64,000 bases of DNA from Carnobacterium inhibens subsp. inhibens DSM 13024 (GTDB taxonomy: Bacteria > Bacillota > Bacilli > Lactobacillales > Carnobacteriaceae). Shown here piece after piece: positions 11,876 through 20,802 of the stretch; the stretch's first letter is position 1; each line of letters starts with the position of its first letter. Position numbers and translations under genes: made by a program. The notes beneath the pieces are model-generated. The model did not search any database and had not been told where the DNA came from. It saw nothing but the letters and a program-made list of their open reading frames with translations. The stretch covers positions 186,001 through 250,000 of the forward strand of contig NZ_JQIV01000006.1 in assembly GCF_000746825.1 (NCBI RefSeq), given 5' to 3'.

Positions 11876-12091
11876 ATGAACCAAAAATTTTCATTTGAAA
11901 TTATGGAAGAAATGGCTGTTCTTTCTGAAAACGCTAAAGGATGGCGCAAAGAATTAAATCTGGTGAGTTGGAATGGTAATGCTCCTAAATTCGACATTCG
12001 TGATTGGAGCTCTGATCATGAGAAGATGGGGAAAGGCATTACTTTAACAAATGAAGAAATGACTGAACTCAAACAGTTTTTAAACTCTTAG
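11876..12091 (+). CDS. ydbC: YdbC-type PC4 single-stranded nucleic-acid-binding protein
   Basis: This protein of 71 residues matches the bacterial PC4/YdbC family, whose Lactococcus member is a dimeric PC4-fold protein that binds single-stranded DNA. The diagnostic stretch is SENAKGWRKELN followed by PKFDIRDWS, DHEKMGKGITL and a C-terminal LKQFL helix. I place the start at ATG 11876, 6 bases after GAGGTG; an in-frame GTG at 11867 lies within that RBS. The gene stands alone with its own promoter. Its cellular role (transcription, repair or replication) is not settled by sequence. Confidence 0.85.
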   Translation: MNQKFSFEIMEEMAVLSENAKGWRKELNLVSWNGNAPKFDIRDWSSDHEKMGKGITLTNEEMTELKQFLNS

Positions 12092-12166
12092 GCAAATAGC
12101 ATTTGTTAGATCTGGATAATGGGAAAGAAGTATTTCGTACATTTTAAGGATAGGAAGGATTTTGAC

Positions 12167-12781
12167 ATGACTGAACGTGGACTTTTAATTGTTCTTTCTG
12201 GACCGTCTGGAGTAGGAAAAGGGACAGTAAGACAGGCAATATTCGAGAGCGGAGATAACGATTTTGATTATTCGATTTCAATGACGACTCGAAAGCAAAG
12301 AGCAGGAGAAAGAGATGGAGTAGATTACTTTTTCAGTACAAAAGAAAAATTTGAAGCTTTGATTGAAAGCGGAGGATTATTAGAATATGCTGAATATGTA
12401 GGGAATTACTATGGAACTCCTCTTGAGTATGTTGAAGAAACATTGCAACGAGGCAAAGATGTGTTCTTAGAAATAGAAGTTCAAGGAGCCCTTCAAGTTC
12501 GTGAAAAAATGCCTGAAGGAATATTTATCTTTTTAACACCACCAGATTTAAAAGAATTAAAATCTCGTATAGTTGGTCGGGGAACAGATGAAATGCCTGT
12601 AATTGAACAACGTATGACAAAAGCAATTGAAGAAATTGATTTAATGCGTTATTATGATTATGCGGTTGAAAACGATAAAGTCGAGAACGCTGTAAGAAAA
12701 ATCAAACAAATCATTGAGAGTGAACATTTAAAAGTGTCACGCGTGATAGAACGTTACAAAAAAATGATTGAGGAGCTGTAA
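12167..12781 (+). CDS. gmk: Guanylate kinase
   Basis: This cytosolic enzyme transfers phosphate from ATP to GMP, giving GDP. The P-loop GPSGVGKG spans residues 12-19, the GMP-binding region has [11 protein letters not shown] and GVDYFF, and the RGTD lid segment lies near residue 145. I place the start at ATG 12167 (GGAAGGAT upstream), giving 204 residues as normal. An in-frame ATG at 12119 would add 16 atypical residues. It is followed 5 bases later by rpoZ, the usual gmk-rpoZ pair. Confidence 0.96.
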   Translation: MTERGLLIVLSGPSGVGKGTVRQAIFESGDNDFDYSISMTTRKQRAGERDGVDYFFSTKEKFEALIESGGLLEYAEYVGNYYGTPLEYVEETLQRGKDVFLEIEVQGALQVREKMPEGIFIFLTPPDLKELKSRIVGRGTDEMPVIEQRMTKAIEEIDLMRYYDYAVENDKVENAVRKIKQIIESEHLKVSRVIERYKKMIEEL

Positions 12782-12786
12782 AAATC

Positions 12787-13002
12787 ATGATGTTAGAACC
12801 ATCTATTGATAGTTTATTAGAAAAAATTGAATCAAAATATTCGTTAGTTACCTTAGCAAGTAAAAGAGCCCATGAACTTGATGGTGGCTCAATGCCGATG
12901 TTAGAAAACTATCGTTCACATAAAAATGTTGGTCGTGCTTTAGAAGAAATTAATAATGGCGATCTAGTTATTGACCCAGTAACGGTTGGACCTGAAGAAT
13001 AA
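12787..13002 (+). CDS. rpoZ: RNA polymerase omega subunit
   Basis: This 71-residue protein is the small omega subunit, which chaperones the beta-prime subunit during polymerase assembly. It carries the typical [28 protein letters not shown]-terminal region (helix about 4-30) and the VGRALEEI helix. Two consecutive ATG codons give an uncertainty of one residue in the start. It lies directly after gmk and is followed by a strong terminator hairpin, so gmk and rpoZ form a separate transcription unit from coaBC. Confidence 0.95.
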   Translation: MMLEPSIDSLLEKIESKYSLVTLASKRAHELDGGSMPMLENYRSHKNVGRALEEINNGDLVIDPVTVGPEE

Positions 13003-13013
13003 GACACATATCT

Positions 13014-13065
13014 AAAAAGTGCTTCAAAGTAATGGTTTTCTTACTTTGAAGCACTTTTGTCTTAA
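13014..13065 (+). terminator. Terminator after rpoZ
   Basis: The arms AAAAGTGCTTCAAAGTAA and TTACTTTGAAGCACTTTT form a perfect 18-bp stem with an 8-base loop. The following T-tract is short (TTTTGTCTT). Confidence 0.85.
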
Positions 13066-13312
13066 AATAAAGAAGAATAGATTGGATTACCGTTAAGAAT
13101 TAGAGGATGGCCAAGACAAATGCATCTATTTCTAGTAAAATAAGTAGAAAAGCGTGATAATCCCGTTCTAGTTCGAAAAGAAAATAGTAAAGGCAGCTCT
13201 AAATGAGCATACTGAGTAATGGCTAAGAGTCTTTTAGTTTTAACAGCTTAGGTAAACAGTAAGTGGGGAATAGAAACAATGGTTTTTGAAACCTTATCAG
13301 GAGGGATGTCAG
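13066..13312. other. Non-coding leader before coaBC
   Basis: About 250 bases without a credible gene. Apart from a short GGTTT / AAACC repeat near 13281 and the CAGGAGGGAT ribosome binding site I see no clear promoter, operator or RNA structure. Confidence 0.5.
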
Positions 13313-14518
13313 TTGTTAAAAGGGAAAAAAATTGCAGTATACGTAACCGGAGGTATTGCTGTCTATAAAGTTTCTGATTTGGTAAGACGCTTAATAAAAG
13401 CAGGGGCTACAGTAAAAGTAGCTATGACAAAATCTGCCACTGAATTTGTTACACCGTTAACCTTTCAAATTTTAAGTAAACATCATGTATATACAGATAC
13501 ATTTGATGAACGCGAAGGAGACAAAGTCAGTCATATTCATTTGGCTGATTGGTCTGATCTAGCAGTAGTGGCTCCAGCAACAGCTAACAGCCTCGCTAAA
13601 ATGGCAAACGGTCTAGCAGATGATTTTGTATCTACGGCATTGTTAGCTACAACAGCCCCCGTATTTATTGTGCCTGCAATGAATCAGCATATGCTGGAAA
13701 ATCCAGCAACGGTCAGAAACATTCAAACTCTGGAAGATGACGGTCGTTTTGTGATGGAACCTGATACAGGTTTTCTAGCTGAAGGGTATAATGGAAAAGG
13801 CCGTTTCCCTGAGACGGAAAAAATTGTTGAAACGATCCAAGAATTTTTATTAAATAAAGAACCCAATTTACCTTTGAAAAATAAAAAGGTTGTTATTACA
13901 GCTGGAGGGACAAAAGAAAGAATTGATCCCGTTCGATATATTACGAATGATTCTTCTGGGAAAATGGGGTACAGCTTAGCTATTGCTGCACGTAATTTAG
14001 GAGCAGATGTTTGTTTGATTTCAGCCTCTAAGACATTGCAGACGCCATATGGAGTAAGTTTAATACCGGTTGAAACGGCACAACAAATGCATCAAGCTGT
14101 TGATGCTGAGTTTGATACTGCTTCTATTGTTATTATGTCTGCTGCTGTATCCGATTATCGACCAGAACAAGCCTTAAATGAAAAAATAAAGAAAAATGAG
14201 CAGGAAATGATACTTAAATTAGTGAAAAATAAAGATATACTGGCTACTCTGGGCAGTCAGAAAAAGCATCAATTTCTAATTGGTTTTGCTGCCGAAACAA
14301 CAAACGTTGAAGAATATGCTAAAGGAAAACTAATAAAGAAAAAGGCTGATATGATCGTTGCAAATGATGTCTCTAAACCTCATGCAGGATTTAATAAAGA
14401 TACAAATGAAGTAACGATTTTTATGGTTGACGAAGAACCTGTAGAATTATCAGTTAATAGTAAACAAGCGATCGCTGAAGAAATACTAGCTGTTGCTCTT
14501 ACTAAAATGACGAAATAA
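13313..14518 (+). CDS. coaBC: Bifunctional phosphopantothenoylcysteine decarboxylase/synthetase
   Basis: This protein of about 401 residues performs two coenzyme A steps: joining cysteine to 4'-phosphopantothenate and decarboxylating the product. The N-terminal flavoprotein half has GKKIAVYVTGG at the start, a SHIHLADW segment with the catalytic histidine, and PAMNQHM. The CoaB half begins near residue 185 with VVITAGGT and contains NDSSGKMG. I place the start at TTG 13313, 7 bases after CAGGAGGG. Upstream in-frame codons lack an RBS. It is followed 14 bases later by priA. Confidence 0.94.
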   Translation: MLKGKKIAVYVTGGIAVYKVSDLVRRLIKAGATVKVAMTKSATEFVTPLTFQILSKHHVYTDTFDEREGDKVSHIHLADWSDLAVVAPATANSLAKMANGLADDFVSTALLATTAPVFIVPAMNQHMLENPATVRNIQTLEDDGRFVMEPDTGFLAEGYNGKGRFPETEKIVETIQEFLLNKEPNLPLKNKKVVITAGGTKERIDPVRYITNDSSGKMGYSLAIAARNLGADVCLISASKTLQTPYGVSLIPVETAQQMHQAVDAEFDTASIVIMSAAVSDYRPEQALNEKIKKNEQEMILKLVKNKDILATLGSQKKHQFLIGFAAETTNVEEYAKGKLIKKKADMIVANDVSKPHAGFNKDTNEVTIFMVDEEPVELSVNSKQAIAEEILAVALTKMTK

Positions 14519-14532
14519 AGGTGTGAAAATGA

Positions 14533-16947
14533 GTGGTTTCAATTGCTAAAGTTATTGTGGATATACCAACAATGCAGACAAACAAACCTTATGATTACCG
14601 TATTCCGGATGAACTTGAACAAGATGTTGTCCAAGGAATGCGTGTCGTAGTTCCTTTTGGTTTAGGTGCGAGAAAAGTACAAGGCTTTGTTGTAGAAATT
14701 ACTCACTCAACAGATTATGAAGGCGAGTTAAAATCTATTGTTGGTTTGATGGATTTAACAGCAGTTTTAAATCAAGAAATGCTGCTGTTAGGAAAAGAGA
14801 TGGCACGTAAAACCTATGCTTTCCAAATAACGTGCTATCAAACAATGTTACCGGCAATTTTGAAAGCAAAATACGAAAAAAAAATCCGCTTGATTGATGA
14901 AATACCAGAAGATCTATTTTTTGAATTGTTTAAAGGCAAGAATGAAATCAACTGGGATGAAGCAGAATCAAGAGCTATTTTGCCTCAATTGATCGATTTA
15001 AAGAAAAAAGATGCTGTAGAAGTTGTTTATGAAGTGAAAAATCAAGCAAAGACGAAGAAAAAAAGAGTACTTCAAGCTAATTTATCTTTTGAGCAATTAG
15101 AAGATGAAAAAATTTCATTAGGCAAACGTGGACCCAAACAGCGGCTGCTTTTAGAAGTCTTACAAATGTTAGACGACAAAGAGATTAGTGTAAGTGAGTT
15201 GACTTTATCAACCAAACTTACTGCATCAGATATTCGAACGGGTGAAAAAAAAGATTGGCTGACAATCAAAGAAGTTGAGGTTTACCGTGATCCGTTTAAA
15301 AATCAAAGTTTTAAACCAACTGTGTCTTTTCAATTAAATGAGGGGCAGGAAAAAGCCATTCAACCGATTTTAAAGGCCGTATCTGAGGAAAGAACTGAAG
15401 TGTTTTTGTTAAAAGGGGTAACGGGTAGTGGAAAGACAGAAATTTATTTGCAAACTATTGCTCAAACACTGCAAAATAATAAAAGTGCTTTAATGCTAGT
15501 ACCTGAGATAGCTCTAACGCCTCAAATGGTCAATCATTTTAAAGGCCGTTTTGGTGAAAAGGTAGCCGTACTGCATAGTGGATTATCCGTTGGTGAAAAG
15601 TATGATGAATGGCGTAAAATCGAACGAGGCGAAGCTCGTGTAGTTGTAGGTGCACGTTCATCTATCTTTGCACCGGTAAAAAATATTGGAGTAATCATTA
15701 TAGATGAAGAACATGAAGCTACGTATAAGCAAGATGAAAATCCAAGATACCACGCTAGAGATATAGCCATTTGGAGGGCCAATTACCATGATTGTCCAGT
15801 TATCTTAGGAAGTGCTACTCCGTCATTAGAATCAAGGGCACGAGCTCAAAAAAACGTTTATACATTGCTAGAATTGCCTACAAGAGTTAACCGCAAAGAA
15901 TTACCAGATGTTGAAATCGTAGATATGAGAGAAGAAGTGAAAAATGCCAATCGAAGCAGTTTTTCGGTTCTTTTACAAGAAAAAATTCGTGATCGGATAG
16001 CAAAAAAAGAACAAATTGTTTTATTACTAAACCGACGTGGTTATTCTTCATTTGTTATGTGCCGAGATTGCGGTTTTGTTTTACCTTGCCCAAATTGTGA
16101 TATTTCCTTGACACTACACATGGATACTAAAACAATGAAGTGCCACTATTGTGGTCATGAAGAAAAGATTCCTTATACTTGTCCAAGTTGTAAAGGGAAT
16201 AAAATTCGTTATTATGGTACTGGGACCCAAAAAATTGAGGAAGAGCTAAAAGAAGTTCTTCCTGAGGCAAAAGTGATCCGAATGGATGTGGATACTACCC
16301 GGAAAAAAGGTGCACATGAAAAGTTGCTGACTTCTTTTGGAAATGGTGAAGCAGACATTTTATTAGGCACACAAATGATCGCAAAAGGGTTGGATTTTCC
16401 AAATATTACACTAGTAGGCGTTTTAAACGCGGACACTGGATTAGGATTGCCTGACTTTAGAGCCAGCGAGCGTACATTTCAATTATTGACTCAGGTGAGT
16501 GGGCGTGCGGGTAGAGCAGAATTAACTGGAGAAGTCATCGTTCAGACATTTAACCCTGAACATTATGCCATTCAGTTAGCTAAAGAACACGACTATGATA
16601 CATTTTATAAAAAAGAGATGTCTTTGAGACATCGAGGGAGTTATCCACCTTACTTTTATACCGTTCTCATTACAACGAGTCATGAAGAAGAACTTGCGGC
16701 TGCAAAGAAAATGCAGCATATCGTTCAATACATTAAACCTCAATTGCAACCTGAAACGATTATGTTAGGGCCAACGCCTAAAGCGGTAGCTCGTATGAAT
16801 AACCGATATTACTACCAAACAATCATTAAATATAAAAATGAACCGCATTTAAAAGCAGCCTTGCAAACAATTTTGATGGAATCTCAAAAAGAAATGACAA
16901 AAGGGCTACAAATTGCTATTGATTCTGAACCAATGAACTTTATTTAA
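14533..16947 (+). CDS. priA: Primosomal replication-restart helicase PriA
   Basis: This 804-residue 3'-5' helicase loads the replisome at stalled forks. The N-terminal DNA-binding domain starts with AKVIVDIPTMQTNKPYDY. Walker A GVTGSGKT lies near residue 295, and DEEH near residue 395. Two zinc clusters CRDCGFVLPCPNC and CHYCG...CPSCKG follow. The C-terminal helicase lobe has the GSGRAGR-like QVSGRAGRAE motif. The start is GTG; the nearby ATG at 14529 runs into a stop after six codons. AAAGGTGTG serves as RBS. Confidence 0.96.
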   Translation: MVSIAKVIVDIPTMQTNKPYDYRIPDELEQDVVQGMRVVVPFGLGARKVQGFVVEITHSTDYEGELKSIVGLMDLTAVLNQEMLLLGKEMARKTYAFQITCYQTMLPAILKAKYEKKIRLIDEIPEDLFFELFKGKNEINWDEAESRAILPQLIDLKKKDAVEVVYEVKNQAKTKKKRVLQANLSFEQLEDEKISLGKRGPKQRLLLEVLQMLDDKEISVSELTLSTKLTASDIRTGEKKDWLTIKEVEVYRDPFKNQSFKPTVSFQLNEGQEKAIQPILKAVSEERTEVFLLKGVTGSGKTEIYLQTIAQTLQNNKSALMLVPEIALTPQMVNHFKGRFGEKVAVLHSGLSVGEKYDEWRKIERGEARVVVGARSSIFAPVKNIGVIIIDEEHEATYKQDENPRYHARDIAIWRANYHDCPVILGSATPSLESRARAQKNVYTLLELPTRVNRKELPDVEIVDMREEVKNANRSSFSVLLQEKIRDRIAKKEQIVLLLNRRGYSSFVMCRDCGFVLPCPNCDISLTLHMDTKTMKCHYCGHEEKIPYTCPSCKGNKIRYYGTGTQKIEEELKEVLPEAKVIRMDVDTTRKKGAHEKLLTSFGNGEADILLGTQMIAKGLDFPNITLVGVLNADTGLGLPDFRASERTFQLLTQVSGRAGRAELTGEVIVQTFNPEHYAIQLAKEHDYDTFYKKEMSLRHRGSYPPYFYTVLITTSHEEELAAAKKMQHIVQYIKPQLQPETIMLGPTPKAVARMNNRYYYQTIIKYKNEPHLKAALQTILMESQKEMTKGLQIAIDSEPMNFI

Positions 16948-16991
16948 TGGTTGAAGATTTAGTTAGCAAAAAATAGAAAGAGAGAAGGTCA

Positions 16992-17489
16992 ATGATGTCC
17001 GTATTGCCAATTGTAAAATACCCCAATCCCATACTGACTACTCCTACAAAAGAAGTAGAAGAAATTACCGATGAGATTATCCAACTATTAGAGGATATGC
17101 ATGAAACAATGATCGAAAATGATGGAATTGGAATCGCAGCTCCACAAGTAAATAGTAACCTCCGTTTAGCATTAGTAGAAATTGATGAAGATTCTGGATT
17201 ATTTGAAATGATTAATCCAAAAATTGTTCAATCATCTGGAGAAGCCATTGATGTAGAAGGTTGTTTGAGTTTTCCAGAAGTGTACGGAACTATAAAAAGA
17301 GCGGATACGATCGTATTAAGATACTATGACCGCAATGGCGATGAATATGAAGTCGAAGCAGATGACTATTTAGCACGTGCGTTTCAACATGAGTTGGAAC
17401 ACTTGGATGGCAAGTTGTTTACAGATAAAATCATTCAAAAAATCAAACCAGAAGATTTAGAAAGTTATATGGAGGCGAATTTAGAATGA
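16992..17489 (+). CDS. def: Peptide deformylase
   Basis: This 165-residue metalloenzyme removes the formyl group from nascent proteins. The three family motifs are present: GIGIAAPQ (residues 45-52), EGCLS with metal-ligand C91, and HELEH (H133 and H137 as ligands, E134 catalytic). It overlaps fmt by 4 bases (ATGA), linking removal of formyl groups to the enzyme that adds them. Two adjacent ATG codons leave a one-residue uncertainty. The length is that of type 1 enzymes. Confidence 0.96.
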   Translation: MMSVLPIVKYPNPILTTPTKEVEEITDEIIQLLEDMHETMIENDGIGIAAPQVNSNLRLALVEIDEDSGLFEMINPKIVQSSGEAIDVEGCLSFPEVYGTIKRADTIVLRYYDRNGDEYEVEADDYLARAFQHELEHLDGKLFTDKIIQKIKPEDLESYMEANLE

Positions 17490-18439
17490 CCAAAATTATA
17501 TTTATGGGAACCCCGGCATTTTCAGTTCCTATACTCAAAGCTTTAACAAACTCAGAATATGACGTAATAGCGGTTGTGACGCAACCAGATCGACCTGTGG
17601 GAAGAAAGAAACTATTAACACCTTCACCTGTTAAAGCAGCTGCGCTTGAACTTGGATTGCCTGTTTTTCAACCAGAAAAAATTTCGGGTTCACCAGAAAT
17701 GGATGCACTTATCGCTTTAGAACCAGATTTGATCGTTACAGCAGCATTCGGACAGTTTCTGCCGCAAAAATTATTATCTGTACCTAAATATGGTGCTGTA
17801 AACGTACATGCATCATTACTTCCTAAGTACCGTGGAGGCGCACCCGTTCATTACGCTCTTATAAAAGGGGAAAAAGAAACTGGAGTTTCGATCATGTATA
17901 TGGAGAAAAAGATGGATGCAGGCGATATACTTGCACAACGTTCATTAGAGATTACTGAAAATGATGATGTTGGAACCTTATTTGATCGGTTAAGCGTACT
18001 GGGCAAAGAATTGTTGATGGAAACTTTGCCTAAATTATTGGCAGGAGAAATCACACCGTTAAAACAAAACGAAGATGAAGTTACTTACTCGCCTAATATT
18101 AAACGTGAAGAAGAAATGATAGATTGGAATAAAACAGCCCAAGAAGTTGATTATCAAGTTCGCGGCATGCGTCCTTGGCCAGTGGCTTATACGTTATTAG
18201 AAGGTAAAAGATTGAAATTATGGGATGTAAGACCTACTGATGAAAAAACAACTGCTATTCCAGGTACCATTATCAAAATGGATAAAGAAGCGATTTATGT
18301 AGCTTGTGGAGAGCAAACTGTTGCAAAATTAAATGAAGTCCAACCAGCTGGAAAAAGTAAAATGAGTGTTATGGCTTTTTTAAGTGGAGTAGGAAGCCAA
18401 CTGAACGTTGGAGAAAAGGTAGGGTCAAATGGAGACTAA
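17486..18439 (+). CDS. fmt: Methionyl-tRNA formyltransferase
   Basis: This 317-residue enzyme formylates initiator Met-tRNA with 10-formyltetrahydrofolate. The N-terminal Rossmann domain begins MTKIIFMGTPAFSVP. The folate site is shown by AAFGQFLP and by HASLLPKYRGGAP (residues about 109-121), with the catalytic histidine and the SLLPKYRGG loop. The C-terminal OB-like domain contains QVRGMRPWPVAYT. It overlaps def by 4 bases upstream and rsmB by 11 bases downstream. Confidence 0.97.
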   Translation: MTKIIFMGTPAFSVPILKALTNSEYDVIAVVTQPDRPVGRKKLLTPSPVKAAALELGLPVFQPEKISGSPEMDALIALEPDLIVTAAFGQFLPQKLLSVPKYGAVNVHASLLPKYRGGAPVHYALIKGEKETGVSIMYMEKKMDAGDILAQRSLEITENDDVGTLFDRLSVLGKELLMETLPKLLAGEITPLKQNEDEVTYSPNIKREEEMIDWNKTAQEVDYQVRGMRPWPVAYTLLEGKRLKLWDVRPTDEKTTAIPGTIIKMDKEAIYVACGEQTVAKLNEVQPAGKSKMSVMAFLSGVGSQLNVGEKVGSNGD

Positions 18440-19805
18440 TCAAAATCCACAAAAAAGAAATGTCAAAAAAACTAGTCGCTATCTAGCGATGTCTATACTA
18501 GAGCGGACAGATAAAACAGGGTCTTATTCAAACCTTCTTATTAACGAAGCGATTCAAAAAAATAAGTTGAATGCCGCAGATGCTCGCTTGTTGACTGAAT
18601 TGGTCTATGGCGTATTGCAACGGAAATTAACTTTGGATTTTTATTTATCTCCATTTTTAAATGAAGATAAAAAAATTGATGCATGGGTACGGAATCTTTT
18701 AAGACTCTCTATTTACCAAATGATTTATCTGGATAAAATACCTGCTCATGCTATCCTTTTTGAGGCAGTAGAAGTCGCTAAGAAAAAAGGGCATATTGGT
18801 ATAAGTAAATTTATAAACGGAGTATTAAGAAGTGCCGAACGTAAAGGGTTTCCTGATACTGAAACTATCTCAGACCCGATTGAACGATTGAGTATCGAAC
18901 TTAGTATGCCAAGATGGTTGGTAGAGAAATTTACTGCTGATATCGGATTGGAAGAAACAAAACACTTAGGTGAATCTTTGCTTCGTCCAAGTCATTCAAG
19001 TGCAAGAGTAAACGGAAAATTTTTGACAGTTGATGAAGCATTAGAAGCAATGGAAGAAGAAGGTTTTGATGTTCGTGAGAGTGTCATTTCTCCAGTTGGT
19101 ATCGTCAGTGATGGCGGACACTTTGCTTCTTCACCACTGTTTCAATCTGGTCAATTAACGATTCAAGATGAATCTTCTCAATTAGTTGCACCAGCTTTAC
19201 AAATCGAACCGCATCATCAAGTATTAGATGCTTGTGCTGCTCCAGGCGGCAAAACAACGCATATTGCTTCTTACTTATCTGCTGAAGAAGGCGGAAAAGT
19301 AACGGCACTTGATCTTCATGAACACAAAGTGGCATTGATTACAGAAAATGCTAAAAGAATGCATGTAGAAGATGTGGTAACAGCCATGAAATTAGATGCA
19401 AGAAATGTAGATCAAGAGTTCTCAGATGAACAATTTGACCGTATATTAGTAGATGCTCCGTGTTCTGGTTTAGGATTAATGAGACGTAAGCCTGATATTA
19501 AATACACTAAGAAAGAAAAAGATTTATTAAATTTACAAAAAGTACAACTTGGTATTCTGGAACAAGTCGCTCCAAAACTAAAAGTAGGTGGACTTTTAGT
19601 TTACAGTACGTGTACAATAGCAAATGAGGAAAATAAAGATACGATTGAACATTTTTTAGCTGCACATGAAGAATTTGAAAAAGTTCCAGTTGTTGCAGCA
19701 GAAGCTCTTTCTAAATGTGTGAAAGATGGATTCTTACAACTTTATCCGCATGATTTTGGAACGGATGGGTTCTTTATTAGTTGTGTCCGAAAAATACAGA
19801 AATAA
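18429..19805 (+). CDS. rsmB: 16S rRNA m5C967 methyltransferase RsmB
   Basis: This 458-residue protein has an N-terminal NusB-like RNA-binding domain (residues about 15-140) and a C-terminal SAM-dependent methyltransferase. The SAM motif is DACAAPGGKT near residue 266. The two cysteines of the NOL1/NOP2/Sun family appear in DAPCSGLG and YSTCTI. It should methylate cytosine 967 of 16S rRNA. It overlaps the end of fmt by 11 bases and is the last gene of the def-fmt-rsmB unit, since a terminator follows. Confidence 0.95.
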   Translation: METNQNPQKRNVKKTSRYLAMSILERTDKTGSYSNLLINEAIQKNKLNAADARLLTELVYGVLQRKLTLDFYLSPFLNEDKKIDAWVRNLLRLSIYQMIYLDKIPAHAILFEAVEVAKKKGHIGISKFINGVLRSAERKGFPDTETISDPIERLSIELSMPRWLVEKFTADIGLEETKHLGESLLRPSHSSARVNGKFLTVDEALEAMEEEGFDVRESVISPVGIVSDGGHFASSPLFQSGQLTIQDESSQLVAPALQIEPHHQVLDACAAPGGKTTHIASYLSAEEGGKVTALDLHEHKVALITENAKRMHVEDVVTAMKLDARNVDQEFSDEQFDRILVDAPCSGLGLMRRKPDIKYTKKEKDLLNLQKVQLGILEQVAPKLKVGGLLVYSTCTIANEENKDTIEHFLAAHEEFEKVPVVAAEALSKCVKDGFLQLYPHDFGTDGFFISCVRKIQK

Positions 19806-19830
19806 ATTTAATTAAGATCAAAGGAAAGAT

Positions 19831-19911
19831 AACTAAAAATGGGGTGGTGCGGGGAAAAGTAATTAGCCCATATCTTTGTCCCACTTCCTTTTTAGTTTGT
19901 CTTTTTATACT
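19831..19911 (+). terminator. Terminator after rsmB
   Basis: AACTAAAAA and TTTTTAGTT form the outer stem, extended by GGGGTGG with CCACTTC through G-U pairs. It has a long loop and is followed by TGTCTTTTTAT. Confidence 0.65.
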
Positions 19912-19927
19912 TGATGAGTGATTAAAT

Positions 19928-19983
19928 TTCTGTATCATTTCACTACGGCTTGTTTATTCAAGCCGCAGTGAAATGATACAGAA
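19928..19983. repeat. Long near-perfect hairpin without T-tract
   Basis: Two 25-base arms (19928-19952 and 19959-19983) surround the 6-base loop TTTATT. Only one position is unpaired on the + strand (A against C); on the - strand the same position is a G-U pair. No T-run follows on either side. Confidence 0.8.
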
Positions 19984-20043
19984 CGTTCATGATCAATTAA
20001 AATTTGACAATGTAATCAATAGTGAAAGGCATGAGGTGAAACA

Positions 20044-20802
20044 ATGGAGATTGTATTTCGTAGTGATACCGGAAAAAAGAGAAAAAATAATCAAGATTTT
20101 GCTGGTTATTTTATAAATAAAAAGAATATTAGACTAGCTATTCTTTGTGATGGAATGGGAGGACATCGAGGCGGCGATGTGGCTAGTGAAATGGCCGTTT
20201 CTCATTTAGGGCATACATGGGAAGAATCCGATGTTCAAGATGCTGAACAGATCACACAGTGGATGTTGACACGAATTAGTCGCGAAAACAAACGCATTTT
20301 GGAGAAATCACGTAAATTTTTTGATTTAGAAGGAATGGGTACAACACTTGTAGCAGCAGCAGTAGTAGATCAAGAATTTGTGATTGCAAATATTGGTGAT
20401 AGCAGAGCTTACCACTATACTGGAGGCCGATTAAATCAAGTCACTGAAGATCATTCTTTAGTAAATGAATTGGTAAAAAGCGGAGAAATTTCTTCTGAGG
20501 ATGCTGAAAATCATCCAAGAAAGAATGTGCTGACACGTTCATTAGGTGTAACGGAAGAAATCGATATTGATGTAACGATTTTACCCGCATTGCCTAATGA
20601 TCAAATGTTGCTTTGTTCAGATGGATTAACCAATATGGTGGAAGATGAAGATATAAACGAGGTTTTGAGTATCCAAAAATCGAGTGAAGAAAAAGTTGAA
20701 ACTTTAGTAACAATGGCTAACGAGCGTGGAGGTTATGACAATATAACAATTATGTTAGTTCAAATCACAGCAGAAAGGGGGGATAACAATGGAAATGGGT
20801 AA
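20044..20802 (+). CDS. stp: PP2C-type serine/threonine phosphatase
   Basis: This 252-residue cytosolic phosphatase removes phosphate from proteins modified by the kinase encoded next to it. It has the PP2C metal-binding signatures: an early KRKNNQDF segment, CDGMGGH...GDVAS (D36-G39 region), GMGTTLVAA, NIGDSRAY, and C-terminal CSDGLTNM and GGYDNITIM. GAGGTGA precedes the ATG. The next gene starts 14 bases before its stop, so phosphatase and kinase are probably co-translated. Confidence 0.96.
   Translation: MEIVFRSDTGKKRKNNQDFAGYFINKKNIRLAILCDGMGGHRGGDVASEMAVSHLGHTWEESDVQDAEQITQWMLTRISRENKRILEKSRKFFDLEGMGTTLVAAAVVDQEFVIANIGDSRAYHYTGGRLNQVTEDHSLVNELVKSGEISSEDAENHPRKNVLTRSLGVTEEIDIDVTILPALPNDQMLLCSDGLTNMVEDEDINEVLSIQKSSEEKVETLVTMANERGGYDNITIMLVQITAERGDNNGNG

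Noticed and set aside
19977-19992. GAACGTTC as a LexA box before stp
   Set aside because: It lacks the CGAAC-N4-GTTYG spacing, and neither stp nor prkC is an expected SOS gene.
20004-20026. TTGACA as promoter for stp
   Set aside because: No acceptable -10 element is found at 15-19 bases; the nearest candidate TGTAAT is too close.
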